From positions 372,001 to 436,000 of the forward strand of contig CAXXMH010000004.1 in the NCBI GenBank assembly GCA_963664665.2: a stretch of 64,000 bases of DNA. Reading direction: 5' to 3'. The notes below the pieces were generated by a model. That model was given only the letters and a program-made list of their open reading frames with translations. It made no database searches and was not told where the DNA came from. The stretch is from Bin55 sp963664665 (GTDB lineage Bacteria > Pseudomonadota > Gammaproteobacteria > Pseudomonadales > Azotimanducaceae). Shown here in pieces: positions 44,700 through 53,898 of the stretch (position 1 is the first letter of the stretch; every line of letters starts with the position of its first letter). Both the position numbers and the translations under genes were made by a program.

Positions 44700-45340
44700 T
44701 ATGTTCGAACGATTCGACCCAATGGAGTGTTACCGAAAGTGTGCACACATCTTGAGTTTATGCATTCATAGGATTCGCTCCTCAAGTTTGTCTTAGCAAT
44801 CGGTCGCGGATCCGACTGATCGGCCGATGTTTTGGTCTTACTGATGTGATTGCACGCAAGCGACTTGCACTGTTTGCCTTGATCCGTGTGACAGATCAGC
44901 ATGTCAGACTGTCCGTGCGCGATGACTTACATCACGGCGTCCACAATCGACGCTGTAGTCCGCTGCTGATCGATCGCCCATCCCATTATCTTGCGGGGGT
45001 AGACATCGAACACGAAGGTCAGATACACCAGCCGTGCCACAAGGTTACCGGGCGAAGACGACCAGGTCGCGAGGTTTCTCCGAATAAAAGTCCCGCTGCA
45101 CATGGTCTTGATTGCAAAGCGGTCAAGAAGGTGTTCACGACCGCGGTTTGGCAACTTTGCTGCGAACATTTTTTGCGCGTCGCCAACTATCACGTCAGGA
45201 GCCACGAGGAACCAGCCTGTACCGAAACGTTGAGGGACATATGACACCATGAAAATCTCGACCAAGCGCGGACGGCGCATGAAATCGATGAACATACTGG
45301 AACGGTTGAACGAAATGGTCTGACGCCTAATCCGGTTGGT
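44700..45340 (-). pseudogene. Decayed IS3-family transposase (OrfB type)
   Basis: Minus-strand frames give pieces of an IS3 OrfB integrase core in order but in different frames: VQRDFYSEKPRDL, then YLTFVFDVYPRKIMGWAID (first and middle part of the DDE region), then LICHTDQGKQCKSLA (second Asp, compare LIHHSDxGSQYxS). Frameshifts separate them and the N- and C-termini are missing. Non-functional. Confidence 0.6.
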
Positions 45341-45846
45341 ACGGGTTTTGCCAAGAGCGGCGTCGTATGATCCGGTGGATCAGAGGGTCCAGGTTGATAA
45401 CGATGAATTGGTTATTACGGACGCGTTATCTGACCAGTCGGATCGGGTTTACAAAACCCGATGAGACGTCATCGCAGTCGTGGCAAAACGCGGAACGAGA
45501 CCAATTCGAGAATTGCCGTCGACTTGACTTACCTCCAAGGGCAAATCGGGAAGCAAAACTCGATATTGTTCATGTATCTAAGGGAATCAGCTGAAGGGAC
45601 TTGAGACAATGGCTTTCGATTGATTAGCTAGCGTGTTATTCCGAGCCAAATTGACGATCACAATTGCACCTCTAAGTTCCATATGTTTTTATGTGGTTGA
45701 TCTTATCAGTGTCAATCGAACGCGCCACACAACCGAAAAATTGTGATAATTCAATTCGATATTGAAGCTGCGTTGGTTGTTATGTCGCACATATCAGTAT
45801 CGAACGAAGAACTCGCAAGTACGTACACAGAGAACGGGAGAGCTAG
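45341..45846. other. Intergenic region upstream of CBASS operon
   Basis: About 500 bases with no convincing gene. The last 200 bases are AT-rich and should contain the CBASS promoter. A GGGAGAG ribosome-binding site lies just before the patatin start. No regulator gene is adjacent. Confidence 0.45.
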
Positions 45847-46848
45847 TTGGCTGTAGAAATCCCAAACGGGACGCGTCGGATCCTAAGTATAGATGGTGGC
45901 GGAATAAAAGGCGTTTTCCCAGCCGCATTTCTTGCAACTCTCGAGAGTGGGCTGAAAAAGCCAATCGGCAGTTATTTTGACCTGATCGCCGGGACGTCTA
46001 CAGGCGGGATCTTAGCGATCGGTCTGGCTTTGGGAATGAGAGCGGAGACTCTCCTGAAGTTGTACGAGGATCGTGGCTCTAAGATTTTCGGTCAAGATCA
46101 AGGAGCAGTCGTCACTTCTGTTTTTAGAAAAATGCGTGCCGGACGTCAATTTTTCACTAACAAATACAACTCAAACACGCTGAAAATGACGTTACGCAAG
46201 ACGTTTGGTGACCGACGTATCGGTGACGCGAAGACCCGGCTCATGGTCCCAGCGTGGGATTCAATCGCACGCTCTGTTTATATCTACAAGACTGCACATC
46301 ATCTGCGTCTTCAACACGACTACAGGTGCACAGTAATTGATGCAGCCATGGCAACATCCGCCGCTCCTACTTACTTTCAGCAGCACGAAACAGAGCAGCT
46401 TATCGGACTAACGGATGGTGGTGTATGGGCGAATAATCCCACGGGTTTAGCAGTAGTCGAAGCAATTGCTGTACTCGGTTGGTCAAGCGAATCTCTTCGG
46501 GTCCTCAGTCTTGGTTGCACAAATGAGGCATACACCATACCAAAACGTGCTGGACTTGCACGACTAGGTTCTAGGGGTATTAGCTTGTTTATTGACGGTC
46601 AATCCGCTGGTTCGCTAGGTGTCGCCAAATTACTTAGCGGACATGAACATGAAAGAACTGCGATTTATCGAATAAACCATACAGCGTCAATGGGTACTTT
46701 CAAATTGGATGACACGAGTTCCATAGGGAAACTTAAAGGGCTCGGTTATTCCCTTGCACGCGATCGGGCACCTGTACTCGAACCAGTTTTTTTTCAAACT
46801 CCAGCTGAAGCATTTCACCCACTTCACCAAATTGACGACTCTAACTAG
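45847..46848 (+). CDS. capV: Patatin-like phospholipase, CBASS effector (CapV type)
   Basis: A protein of 333 residues from TTG 45847, supported by GGGAGAG about 8 bases upstream. Patatin motifs: SIDGGGIKG (oxyanion hole, residues 13-21), GTSTGG (nucleophile Ser, about 49-54) and LTDGGVWANNP (catalytic Asp, about 190). No signal peptide or membrane span. In CBASS, CapV is switched on by the cyclic nucleotide made by the neighbouring CD-NTase and degrades membrane phospholipids, killing the infected cell. It is first in a three-gene operon; the cyclase follows after 15 bp. Catalytic residues are intact. Confidence 0.9.
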   Translation: MAVEIPNGTRRILSIDGGGIKGVFPAAFLATLESGLKKPIGSYFDLIAGTSTGGILAIGLALGMRAETLLKLYEDRGSKIFGQDQGAVVTSVFRKMRAGRQFFTNKYNSNTLKMTLRKTFGDRRIGDAKTRLMVPAWDSIARSVYIYKTAHHLRLQHDYRCTVIDAAMATSAAPTYFQQHETEQLIGLTDGGVWANNPTGLAVVEAIAVLGWSSESLRVLSLGCTNEAYTIPKRAGLARLGSRGISLFIDGQSAGSLGVAKLLSGHEHERTAIYRINHTASMGTFKLDDTSSIGKLKGLGYSLARDRAPVLEPVFFQTPAEAFHPLHQIDDSN

Positions 46849-46863
46849 AAGGAACTTTCAATC

Positions 46864-48069
46864 ATGACAGTAAATTTGTCGAAATACTCTGAGTTTTTAG
46901 ATCACGTTGCACGGGAACTAGATATACCTCCAAGTAAGTTCAATGATGCAGTTAACCGATACAAAGCCGTCGGCACGTGGCTTGACGCTGGTGTATATGC
47001 CGGATATTCCGGCGATCTCGCAATCTATCCTCAGGGGTCATTTAGGCTCGGAACCGTGGTCAGACCATTGCGGAATGGGGTCGAAGCGGAATACGATATC
47101 GATCTCGTTTGCGAGATTCCCCTGAACAAGAACTTCATTGAACCTCGTAGAGTAAAACAATCTGTAGGCGATCGACTCAAAGAGAACAGAAGGTATGAAA
47201 AGCTGCTCAAATCTGAGGGTAAACGATGTTGGACGCTCGAATACTCTGAAGAGGAGGATGGTGTAGGTTTTCATTTGGATGTTTTACCAGCGATTCCAGA
47301 TAGTGAACTTAACGGTAACACAGATATCGCAATTACCGATCGCGACGGTGGTTTGTATACGTGGTCTGCAAGTAATCCGAAAGGTTATGGAGCTTGGTTC
47401 GACGAAAAAAATGCTACAGCATTCAGCCGTGTTCAGGAATATCAGAGGGCGGTAATTTTCCGCCAAGCTTCCGCTGTCTACGCGAGTATCGACGAAGTGC
47501 CAAATGAGCTTGTTCGTACTCCGCTTCAAAGGTCTATTCAACTACTGAAGCGTTATCGTGATAGTTACTTTAATAATCCCGAAAGGACTAAATATGCGCC
47601 GATTTCGATCATTATCACGACGTTAGCAGCTCATTTCTACAGAGGTGAGGAAGATATATACACAGCATTAACAAATATCGTCAGACAACTGCAAGGACAT
47701 ACTGACCTCGTTGAAGGAAAACGAATTGCCGTATCGTTGACGGATTTAGGTCTTATTAGACGCCAGCCAGATGGTACTTGGTATATAGGAAATCCAGTAA
47801 ATCCGGAAGAAAATTTCGCAGATCGTTGGCATGAGGACAATCATGCAAGAGCGCGTATGTTCTTTGATTGGGTGTCGTCGATAAATGTCGACTTACTAGA
47901 CTTTCCTCACCAGGCTAACACCTCGAACGCGAATAGTCATTTTTCGAGGATCCTCGGTGCATCAGCGGTTACCGCTCATTTAGGGATTCTCGGATCGCGT
48001 GATGAAGTAAGACCTCAACGTCGGAAGGTTCAAATCGCAAGTCCCGCAAAACCGTGGCGACCGAATTAA
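46864..48069 (+). CDS. CD-NTase, CBASS oligonucleotide cyclase
   Basis: A protein of 401 residues from ATG 46864 with AAGGAA upstream. Polymerase-beta-type nucleotidyltransferase motifs: PQGSFRLGT (GS motif, about residues 56-64), EYDIDLV (DxD, about 77-82) and FHLDVLP (third Asp, about 138). These bind metal and NTPs. It would make a cyclic di- or trinucleotide on phage infection and so activate the patatin effector. The product cannot be predicted reliably from motifs. It overlaps the E2-like gene by 16 bp. Codon use and base composition appear more AT-rich than in the flanking metabolic genes, fitting horizontal acquisition. Confidence 0.9.
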   Translation: MTVNLSKYSEFLDHVARELDIPPSKFNDAVNRYKAVGTWLDAGVYAGYSGDLAIYPQGSFRLGTVVRPLRNGVEAEYDIDLVCEIPLNKNFIEPRRVKQSVGDRLKENRRYEKLLKSEGKRCWTLEYSEEEDGVGFHLDVLPAIPDSELNGNTDIAITDRDGGLYTWSASNPKGYGAWFDEKNATAFSRVQEYQRAVIFRQASAVYASIDEVPNELVRTPLQRSIQLLKRYRDSYFNNPERTKYAPISIIITTLAAHFYRGEEDIYTALTNIVRQLQGHTDLVEGKRIAVSLTDLGLIRRQPDGTWYIGNPVNPEENFADRWHEDNHARARMFFDWVSSINVDLLDFPHQANTSNANSHFSRILGASAVTAHLGILGSRDEVRPQRRKVQIASPAKPWRPN

Positions 48070-48821
48070 TAGACGATATCTCTAAACAGATCGTCGAGCT
48101 TTTGGATGCCTATTGCGGTCTGGAATACGTAGGGATAAAAGATGAAATTGTCACTGTATCTGGCGTACTGTCGTTCGAGGCATTTTATGAAGGACTAGAA
48201 CCGATATCCGAATCATTTGATGTTGAGCTTGGAATTTCACTTGATTTCCCTACTGTTCTACCAGAAGTTAAGGAAGTAGGTGGACAAATTGACTCTAAGT
48301 ACGAGCATGTATTCACAAACGGCACTTTGTGCCTGGGTATTCCGATTGAACAAAGAAGAATAATGTATGACAATCCGACAATACTAAGATTTGTGGATAA
48401 ATTAGTTGTACCTTACCTATATGGGTATTGTTATTCCGTTAAATATGGGTCGCATCCGTTCGGCGAAGCAGCTCACGGTTCACAAGGGATAGCGGATTAT
48501 TATATAAGTAGCTTCAATTTAAGAAACTGTGTAGAAGCACTTTCGGTAGTTTGTTTTTTATACGAGTTCGGTTATCGAGAAAATGATCAATGTCCTTGTG
48601 GTAGTGATCTGAGGGTCAGCGAATGTCACAAGACTGATCTTCTATCGTTTTATGAAATACATACGGTTGATACACTCTCAAATGATTTTAAAGCGATTTT
48701 GGATGTTTGCATCTATCGTAGCGTAGAAGAAAAGATCGCCTTAAAGAGTTTCCTTCCAACTTCGTTGTACAATCGGGTCCTATTTTTAACCACTGAGGGA
48801 GTCATTAGAAACCTCCAATGA
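48054..48821 (+). CDS. E2-like CBASS accessory protein with SEC-C zinc motif
   Basis: A protein of 255 residues from GTG 48054, overlapping the cyclase by 16 bp. Residues about 1-130 resemble the bacterial ubiquitin-conjugating (E2-like) fold: VELGISLDFPTVLPEV, then HVFTNGTLCLGIP with the probable catalytic Cys in TLCLG (about residue 93). A SEC-C-like zinc motif follows (CPCGSDLRVSECHK, about 180-193). E2-only proteins next to CD-NTases define 'type II-short' CBASS, where the E2 is thought to modify or prime the cyclase. No E1 or JAB gene is present. The base composition is notably AT-rich. Confidence 0.8.
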   Translation: MATELIDDISKQIVELLDAYCGLEYVGIKDEIVTVSGVLSFEAFYEGLEPISESFDVELGISLDFPTVLPEVKEVGGQIDSKYEHVFTNGTLCLGIPIEQRRIMYDNPTILRFVDKLVVPYLYGYCYSVKYGSHPFGEAAHGSQGIADYYISSFNLRNCVEALSVVCFLYEFGYRENDQCPCGSDLRVSECHKTDLLSFYEIHTVDTLSNDFKAILDVCIYRSVEEKIALKSFLPTSLYNRVLFLTTEGVIRNLQ

Positions 48822-48824
48822 ATG

Positions 48825-48846
48825 GGGGATTATTTACTTATCTACA
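48825..48846. repeat. Left inverted repeat of IS1595 copy 2
   Basis: GGGGATTATTTAC is the outer part; 18 of 22 bases pair with 50114-50135. Confidence 0.65.
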
Positions 48847-49067
48847 CATGAGGATAGGACAACGATATTTGGCCGGTCGATAGGATAAATTCGTCGGTCC
48901 CGATTGACCGAGATTGGACCAGGTGCCGTTTAACGATCGATTAAGTTACTTAGGTTGCTGTCGAGCCCCGGATTTTGATCGCGTGCGTCCACGACGTACG
49001 ACGAGGCTCAGGATCTCAACGATTTATGAAGTGGGCATGTCATACCCTTCATCGGGCATGACTGCCG

Positions 49068-50035
49068 TTAGGTCGTCGCGCCGCCTTGGACCAAGTCCGC
49101 CCAGGACAACCGTACACCCGAAAACTGCATGGCCAGTTGCGACATCTGATCGATGGTGTCCAGTTCGCGCAAGTTGCGACGACCGGCATACTCCTTCACA
49201 TAGCGGTCCAGATGCTTCTGTGAGAACCGGTGGTAGATGCCGACGTAACCACGTTTCAACATCGACCAGAACGACTCGATGCAATTCGAATGCGCCAACT
49301 ACGTTGTACGTGCCCTCGAACGTATTCACCGGTCCCGTGCTGCACCGCTTCGTGCGGTTGCGGAAGATCGTCGTAACTGCGCGCCTGGTCTGAATACACC
49401 GTGGCGTCCGACATGACGTTTTCTTCCAGATAGCCCTGTAACTCGTCTTTCTTGTTGTCGTCGACCGCCTCCGCCTGGACCTGTCCCGTGGCACGATCCA
49501 GGATGCCCACCACCGCCCACTTGCCATCTATGCCTCGCTTCCCATCACGCTGGGAGGCATGCCGATTCCGTGCCTTGCCGCCGACGTAGGTCTCGTCGAT
49601 CTCGACCGGTCCGAGCATCAGGCGGTCCTGCCCATTGGCTAGGGCCGCACGGATACGATGGCCTAGATGCCACGCGGATTTCTGCGTGATCCCGAGATCG
49701 CGGGCGAGCTTGGTACTCGCGACCCCCTTCAGGCTGGTCAGCATCAGATAGACCGCGGCGACCCAGATCCGACAACTCAACGGCGAACGATGCATGACCG
49801 AGCCGGTCTTCACGGAAAAGTAACAGCGGCAGTCATGACACCAGTAGGGCTGTGGCCGTCGGTTCACACGTTCGGCGATATGGGCTGAGTCGCAATGAGC
49901 GCAGCGCACCCCGTCCGGCCAACCCCGTTCAACTAGCCACGCTTCTGCTGCCACTTCATCGGGCGCAAATTCATCGAGAAACTGGGTAAGCGCCATGCCT
50001 TCCTGCGGGCGTCGTGCGTTGGCTAATCGAACCAT
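49068..50035 (-). pseudogene. Frameshifted IS1595-family transposase
   Basis: The zinc-ribbon and the first two catalytic Asp positions are intact (EIDETYVGGKARN, TVYSDQARSYDD) in the frame starting at 50035. Near 49290-49310 a short insertion of about 10 bp shifts the frame, and the last 70 residues (CIESFWSMLKRGY onward) continue in another frame. Relative to copy 1 the conserved NGIES reads NCIES. The element can probably move only if a related transposase acts in trans. Confidence 0.85.
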
Positions 50036-50113
50036 GATGGGCTCTATTTAAGGTCGGTGTGGAAGCAAAATTTTCCTAATTTACGCGACAACGTGTGACG
50101 TGAATTGGCGATT

Positions 50114-50135
50114 TGTAATTAGGTAAATAATCCGC
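50114..50135. repeat. Right inverted repeat of IS1595 copy 2
   Basis: Reverse complement reads GCGGATTATTTACC at its outer end; pairs with 48825-48846 at 18 of 22 bases. Confidence 0.65.
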
Positions 50136-50209
50136 ATTCAAATTGCACAACTTTGTGACGCAACGGTAATGGTACGATTAGAAAGATAGAAGATAACAAC
50201 CGTTTAGCG

Positions 50210-51151
50210 ATGAATTCATCATTCATAGAAAGAGCGTTCTACGAATTGGCGGAAATATCACCTGCGGTACGCGCAAGAATCAATGAGTTTTCCTCTCACG
50301 TCCTGCGGACTAGAGGTGGAAGGATCGGGAGTGGGATGGGCGGCTTGCTTGAAGCACTATGGGGGTACAACACAAATTTAGAACTAAACGAGCGTCATCA
50401 TGCCAACTATGAAATCGCTTGGTTTCCAGGGCATCATTTCCATGATTTCGCACTGCTCGAGAAGGATTCAGATTGGGACCCAGTAACAAAGCGTGGTGAG
50501 TTGTTCCGTATTGAAGTAAAGTCAATGAACTTTGGTGCCGATGAGTCAAAAGCACACTTCGATGTCTTGCATTCGGAATTAGACGACTATGATGGCCTCC
50601 TTCTCCTCGTTTGGGATTGGGCACTCGTAGATCACAAACGTCACTATCCACGAATCCGTGATAGTTTCTTTAGTCTTGCCCACCCTATAGCTCAGCTGCG
50701 AGACTCGTTGCACGATGCCCGAAACGGCTCCTTTGTAGATCGTGAACGATGCCCAGACCAATGTCATCCGAGTTTGTGCGCCCATCACGGTGAGCCACTC
50801 AATGAAAATGGGAAACGCGAGCGTCTCTCGGGACCCGAGAGCTGTCGCCCCTCGAGCAAAGTCTCATACGCAGCGAATTTTGGTGGTCTCGTTAGAATGT
50901 TAAAGACACGTGGTGCTGAAGCGAAACGGGTGTTTAGACAGATACGACATGAAAGTGATGTTGCGGACCAATATATTGAATTCATTCACCGAAATTTTCC
51001 AGACGAAGAAAGAAATCATTACTCTAAACCTGAATGGCAATCTGTAGCTTTGAAGCTTGGCATCGATCCTGATCACAAGGAACTGACAGACTTGCATGAA
51101 GAAATCCGTTCAAATCCGGGTTACTTGGAAATCTTGAAGGAACTACAGTGA
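50210..51151 (+). CDS. PD-(D/E)XK nuclease, putative restriction endonuclease
   Basis: A protein of 313 residues. A nuclease core is visible at about residues 40-125: GSGMGGLLEALWGY (helix with Glu), FHDFALLE (Asp, about 77), RIEVKSMNF (ExK, about 101-104) and then a hydrophobic strand DGLLLLVWDW. This order fits PD-(D/E)XK nucleases. A Cys/His-rich stretch (ERCPDQCHPSLCAHH, about 182-196) could bind zinc. The C-terminus is helical. It is convergent with the specificity and methylase genes (2-bp gap), so it is probably the cutting subunit of that restriction-modification locus. Cutting specificity unknown. Confidence 0.72.
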   Translation: MNSSFIERAFYELAEISPAVRARINEFSSHVLRTRGGRIGSGMGGLLEALWGYNTNLELNERHHANYEIAWFPGHHFHDFALLEKDSDWDPVTKRGELFRIEVKSMNFGADESKAHFDVLHSELDDYDGLLLLVWDWALVDHKRHYPRIRDSFFSLAHPIAQLRDSLHDARNGSFVDRERCPDQCHPSLCAHHGEPLNENGKRERLSGPESCRPSSKVSYAANFGGLVRMLKTRGAEAKRVFRQIRHESDVADQYIEFIHRNFPDEERNHYSKPEWQSVALKLGIDPDHKELTDLHEEIRSNPGYLEILKELQ

Positions 51152-51153
51152 AT

Positions 51154-51933
51154 TCAATGATTCTCTGCCGCAGGTAAAGAAGTGGCCCATCTATGTCGAT
51201 GGTATTTTTCGATTTCCCCTACGTCGAATTCTCCTCCTTCGTACGCATGATTTGTAAATGCATTGGCAATTCTTTGAGGCAGCACTTGCGTCTTATATCG
51301 ATGTGTTTCGAATTCGAAGCGTGCCACCTTGAGCTGATTCACGATTTCCCGCTGAACGTCCATCGTCGGAACTGGTACTTTAATACTAAAAAAATCGTCT
51401 AGTTGTATCCTTGGTAGTGCCGCTCCCGAAACAAGCGCAGAGATACGGGTACTGGTCCTTTCCGTGACTAACAATTGAGCAAGATATTCCGCTTCGATGA
51501 TCTGTTTGTCAGGAGTCAACACGTAAATCTCTGTCGAGCAAATGCCGTCGGATAGGAAGTCTTCGACAACGAGACATTTATTTAGATTAGGTCTCAGCCG
51601 ACCATAGAGAACATCACCGGAGCGAAAGACCTTGGAACGAGATTTAATCTCTGTTCCGAGTCTCGCTGAGAAATCAACTAAAAGACGGGTTGATTGAGAA
51701 ATGTTCTCAAGACCTATATAGTTCAACTTTGATTCGGGATAGTCCCCTGGAATCAGGAATTCTCGACGTTCAGAGACTAGCTCTCCTATCGAGAATTGGT
51801 TGTATTTGCTGGATACATCAACGTGGTCATGTGCATGGATAAAAAAGTCTGCATTCCATCGCTTACTGTTGTGGAACTCTGTGGAATCTACTCGATTAAA
51901 CCGCACGATTGATCCCTTCATACAAGGTTTCAT
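51154..51933 (-). CDS. Half-size type I-like specificity (S) subunit
   Basis: About 259 residues from ATG 51933; starts at ATG 51921 or GTG 51909 are also possible. It contains one target-recognition-domain half: LNYIGLENIS, GDVLYGRLRPNLNKC, STEIYVLTP, SGAALPRIQLDDFFSIKVPVP and then a helical spacer (QREIVNQLKVARFEFETH). This is the classic HsdS repeat, but only once, where a full S subunit has two. A half S would work as a dimer and read a palindromic or short bipartite site. It overlaps the methylase gene by 38 bp and is translated after it. Confidence 0.82.
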   Translation of the reverse strand: MKPCMKGSIVRFNRVDSTEFHNSKRWNADFFIHAHDHVDVSSKYNQFSIGELVSERREFLIPGDYPESKLNYIGLENISQSTRLLVDFSARLGTEIKSRSKVFRSGDVLYGRLRPNLNKCLVVEDFLSDGICSTEIYVLTPDKQIIEAEYLAQLLVTERTSTRISALVSGAALPRIQLDDFFSIKVPVPTMDVQREIVNQLKVARFEFETHRYKTQVLPQRIANAFTNHAYEGGEFDVGEIEKYHRHRWATSLPAAENH

Positions 51934-53539
51934 TGAGCTTTCGAGCTAGATCTAGATGGTCAGCGCCTTTGATTGGTCGTCCTACAGAGTCGTGCCCGAT
52001 GTTGTCGATCGCACCACAGAAAACTTGATTGTGTGTTGACTGTCGACCGTTGAATTTCTGACAAAACAAAATGCTAGTTTTTATATTGGCACCGAACGGT
52101 GTGAATGTCTCTATCGGAAGGCTTATAACAGCGTTAACTTGTGCTTTCGTTGATATCCATTCGCGCACGTAACGGGCTGAGGAATTCACGAATACACTTT
52201 CCGGCAAGACAATAGCTAGGAACCCACCGGGTCTAAGGAAAGACAGAGATCTCTCTAATCCAAGTAGTTCTAACGGTGCTTTATTTCGATCTCTTCGAAT
52301 CTCAAAAGCGTCAAGCGATCTGAGTGCGTCGAGTCCCAGAACTGAGCCAAAAGGTGGGTTTGTTAGTACAAGGTCAAATGATTCTCGATCCAAATCGGCA
52401 TAGTTAGCAAACGGCAAAAGTGCGTCAATGCAACGAATATTAGCGTGCCCATCACCGTGTAGCCTCATGTCAGTCATTGCTACACGAACCATCCGTTCGC
52501 TTTTCTCAATCCCGTGCAACTTGTGATATGCGAACTCGTCAGATTCGCGAGGTTCATGATGTCTGCGAACGTAGGCTAGTGATTCTGTTAAGAAGTGTCC
52601 TGAACCGCAAAACGGATCGAGTACCAAGTGTTTGGAGTTGGGCGCAATGGCCTCAACGATAAATCTAACGACGTTATGAGGGGTAAAGTACTGTCCCATA
52701 CCTGCTCTCAAAGTAGGTAAAAACACCTTCTGGAAAGCACGGCCTTTGATGTCTAAGCCGCTATGTGTTATGTCATACTTTTGAAACGATTCGATAACCT
52801 TCGCAAGCGCGGGTGCAGATAGCTTTATAAGGTCATCGAATACGCCTCGCGAGCGTTTGTAGCCAGGGATCCTAAGTCGATATACACGTTGGTCGTAATC
52901 ATTTGCTCGCTTGTAAAGTTCCCGAAAGCATGTCGAAAGTTCGGCTATGTTTCCGTATGTCGAGTACTGAGCGCTGAGTGGGCTATCGGTACCAGTGCTC
53001 TCTTCGTCAAAGAGTTTAGCGTAGAGCACTTTACAGAGCTCGTCTAGTGCTTCGTCTGCGTGTAAGCCATCGATATCGCGGATGTGGCTGTGCGCTTCAA
53101 AAAAGAGCGATTCAACCGAATCGGTAAGAGCGGACAACTCTGACTCGTGTGCACGTGCCCCTGATCCCGCGGGCACATAGATTGTAGAGTGTCGAGAATG
53201 GAGAGTGTAAGGCTCCAATCTCTCCAAGGAAATGAGGTCAGATTCCTTAGACCTGTAACGATAGGCAGACAATACATCTCCGTGAAGAGTAATGCCAAGA
53301 CTACATATACCTTCACTTTCGAGTACCTCTTTAAGTCTATTCGCGGACAAAGTAGAAGGTTCGTAGGCTATTACACCCGCAAGAATCGCTCCGCCTTGCT
53401 GCGTGCAGATGGCGAATTCAATACCCCAGTCTTGTTCAAGCCAGCGCCAACGCGAGGGAAACCAATCGCGAGGGTAACCGTAAGATCTAGTTAGTATTTG
53501 CCTAGCGTTCGCAAGAAGAACTTCGGATCGTTCAGACAT
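51896..53539 (-). CDS. N6-adenine DNA methyltransferase (HsdM-like)
   Basis: A protein of 547 residues. SAM-binding motif I is VLDPFCGSGHFL (about residues 303-314) and catalytic motif IV is LTNPPFGS (about 392-399), typical of gamma-class adenine methylases of type I systems. FRAGMGQYFTP-like text (TLRAGMGQYFTPHNVVRF, about 275-292) is the usual HsdM lead-in. The N-terminal about 150 residues (GYPRDWFPSRWRWLEQ) resemble the nuclease-like or DNA-binding N-termini of type I subunits but lack clear D...ExK residues. It protects host DNA with the S subunit. It is first in the M-S operon. Confidence 0.87.
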   Translation of the reverse strand: MSERSEVLLANARQILTRSYGYPRDWFPSRWRWLEQDWGIEFAICTQQGGAILAGVIAYEPSTLSANRLKEVLESEGICSLGITLHGDVLSAYRYRSKESDLISLERLEPYTLHSRHSTIYVPAGSGARAHESELSALTDSVESLFFEAHSHIRDIDGLHADEALDELCKVLYAKLFDEESTGTDSPLSAQYSTYGNIAELSTCFRELYKRANDYDQRVYRLRIPGYKRSRGVFDDLIKLSAPALAKVIESFQKYDITHSGLDIKGRAFQKVFLPTLRAGMGQYFTPHNVVRFIVEAIAPNSKHLVLDPFCGSGHFLTESLAYVRRHHEPRESDEFAYHKLHGIEKSERMVRVAMTDMRLHGDGHANIRCIDALLPFANYADLDRESFDLVLTNPPFGSVLGLDALRSLDAFEIRRDRNKAPLELLGLERSLSFLRPGGFLAIVLPESVFVNSSARYVREWISTKAQVNAVISLPIETFTPFGANIKTSILFCQKFNGRQSTHNQVFCGAIDNIGHDSVGRPIKGADHLDLARKLNETLYEGINRAV

Positions 53540-53898
53540 TAATGGGTGCGTCGCTTGTGATGTATGACTACGAAGACAACATGTCTCTAAATTGTAGACA
53601 GCACGTCATAAAACTAGTAGAGGAGTTTTACACTAGGTTACCGCACTAAAGGTTCTATACTGGAGGATAAGACGCGTCAACTCGACTCCTTGTTTCTGCG
53701 CTAGTTTAAGATACTGAAGTGTTGCGCAATTTGTTGTGATGTCGATCGTTTTATGTGGGAATTTGATCAATCCAACAATCAGCGCTCATGAACAGCCAAG
53801 GGAACTTCAGAATAGGATTCTCGTTTACTTCAGCGAGTCAACGTCGTTGGTTCTTTCCCTTCTGGTTGGGTGGCGTTAAGAAAGGCGGGTTGTCTTGA
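53540..53898. other. Intergenic region upstream of methylase gene
   Basis: About 360 bases with no convincing gene. It presumably holds the promoter of the M-S operon. No operator or control-protein gene was seen. Confidence 0.4.

Larger units (their letters stand above)
48825..50135 (-). mobile_element. IS1595-family insertion sequence, copy 2, transposase broken
   Basis: A 1311-bp element bounded by imperfect inverted repeats (48825-48846 and 50114-50135, 18 of 22 matching). It starts 3 bp after the stop of the E2-like gene. Its inner sequence and transposase match copy 1, but it lies in the opposite orientation, so the two elements enclose the DAC-like gene and the CBASS operon. No target-site duplication is visible (AATGAATG left, ATTCAAAT right). 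Confidence 0.75.

Noticed and set aside
44927..45295. 122-residue frame as an intact gene
   Set aside because: It holds only the middle of an IS3 transposase, with neighbouring pieces in other frames, so it is decayed.
40705..50135. Composite transposon carrying CBASS
   Set aside because: The two IS copies differ in their terminal repeats and have no shared outer target duplication, so joint arrival is not supported.
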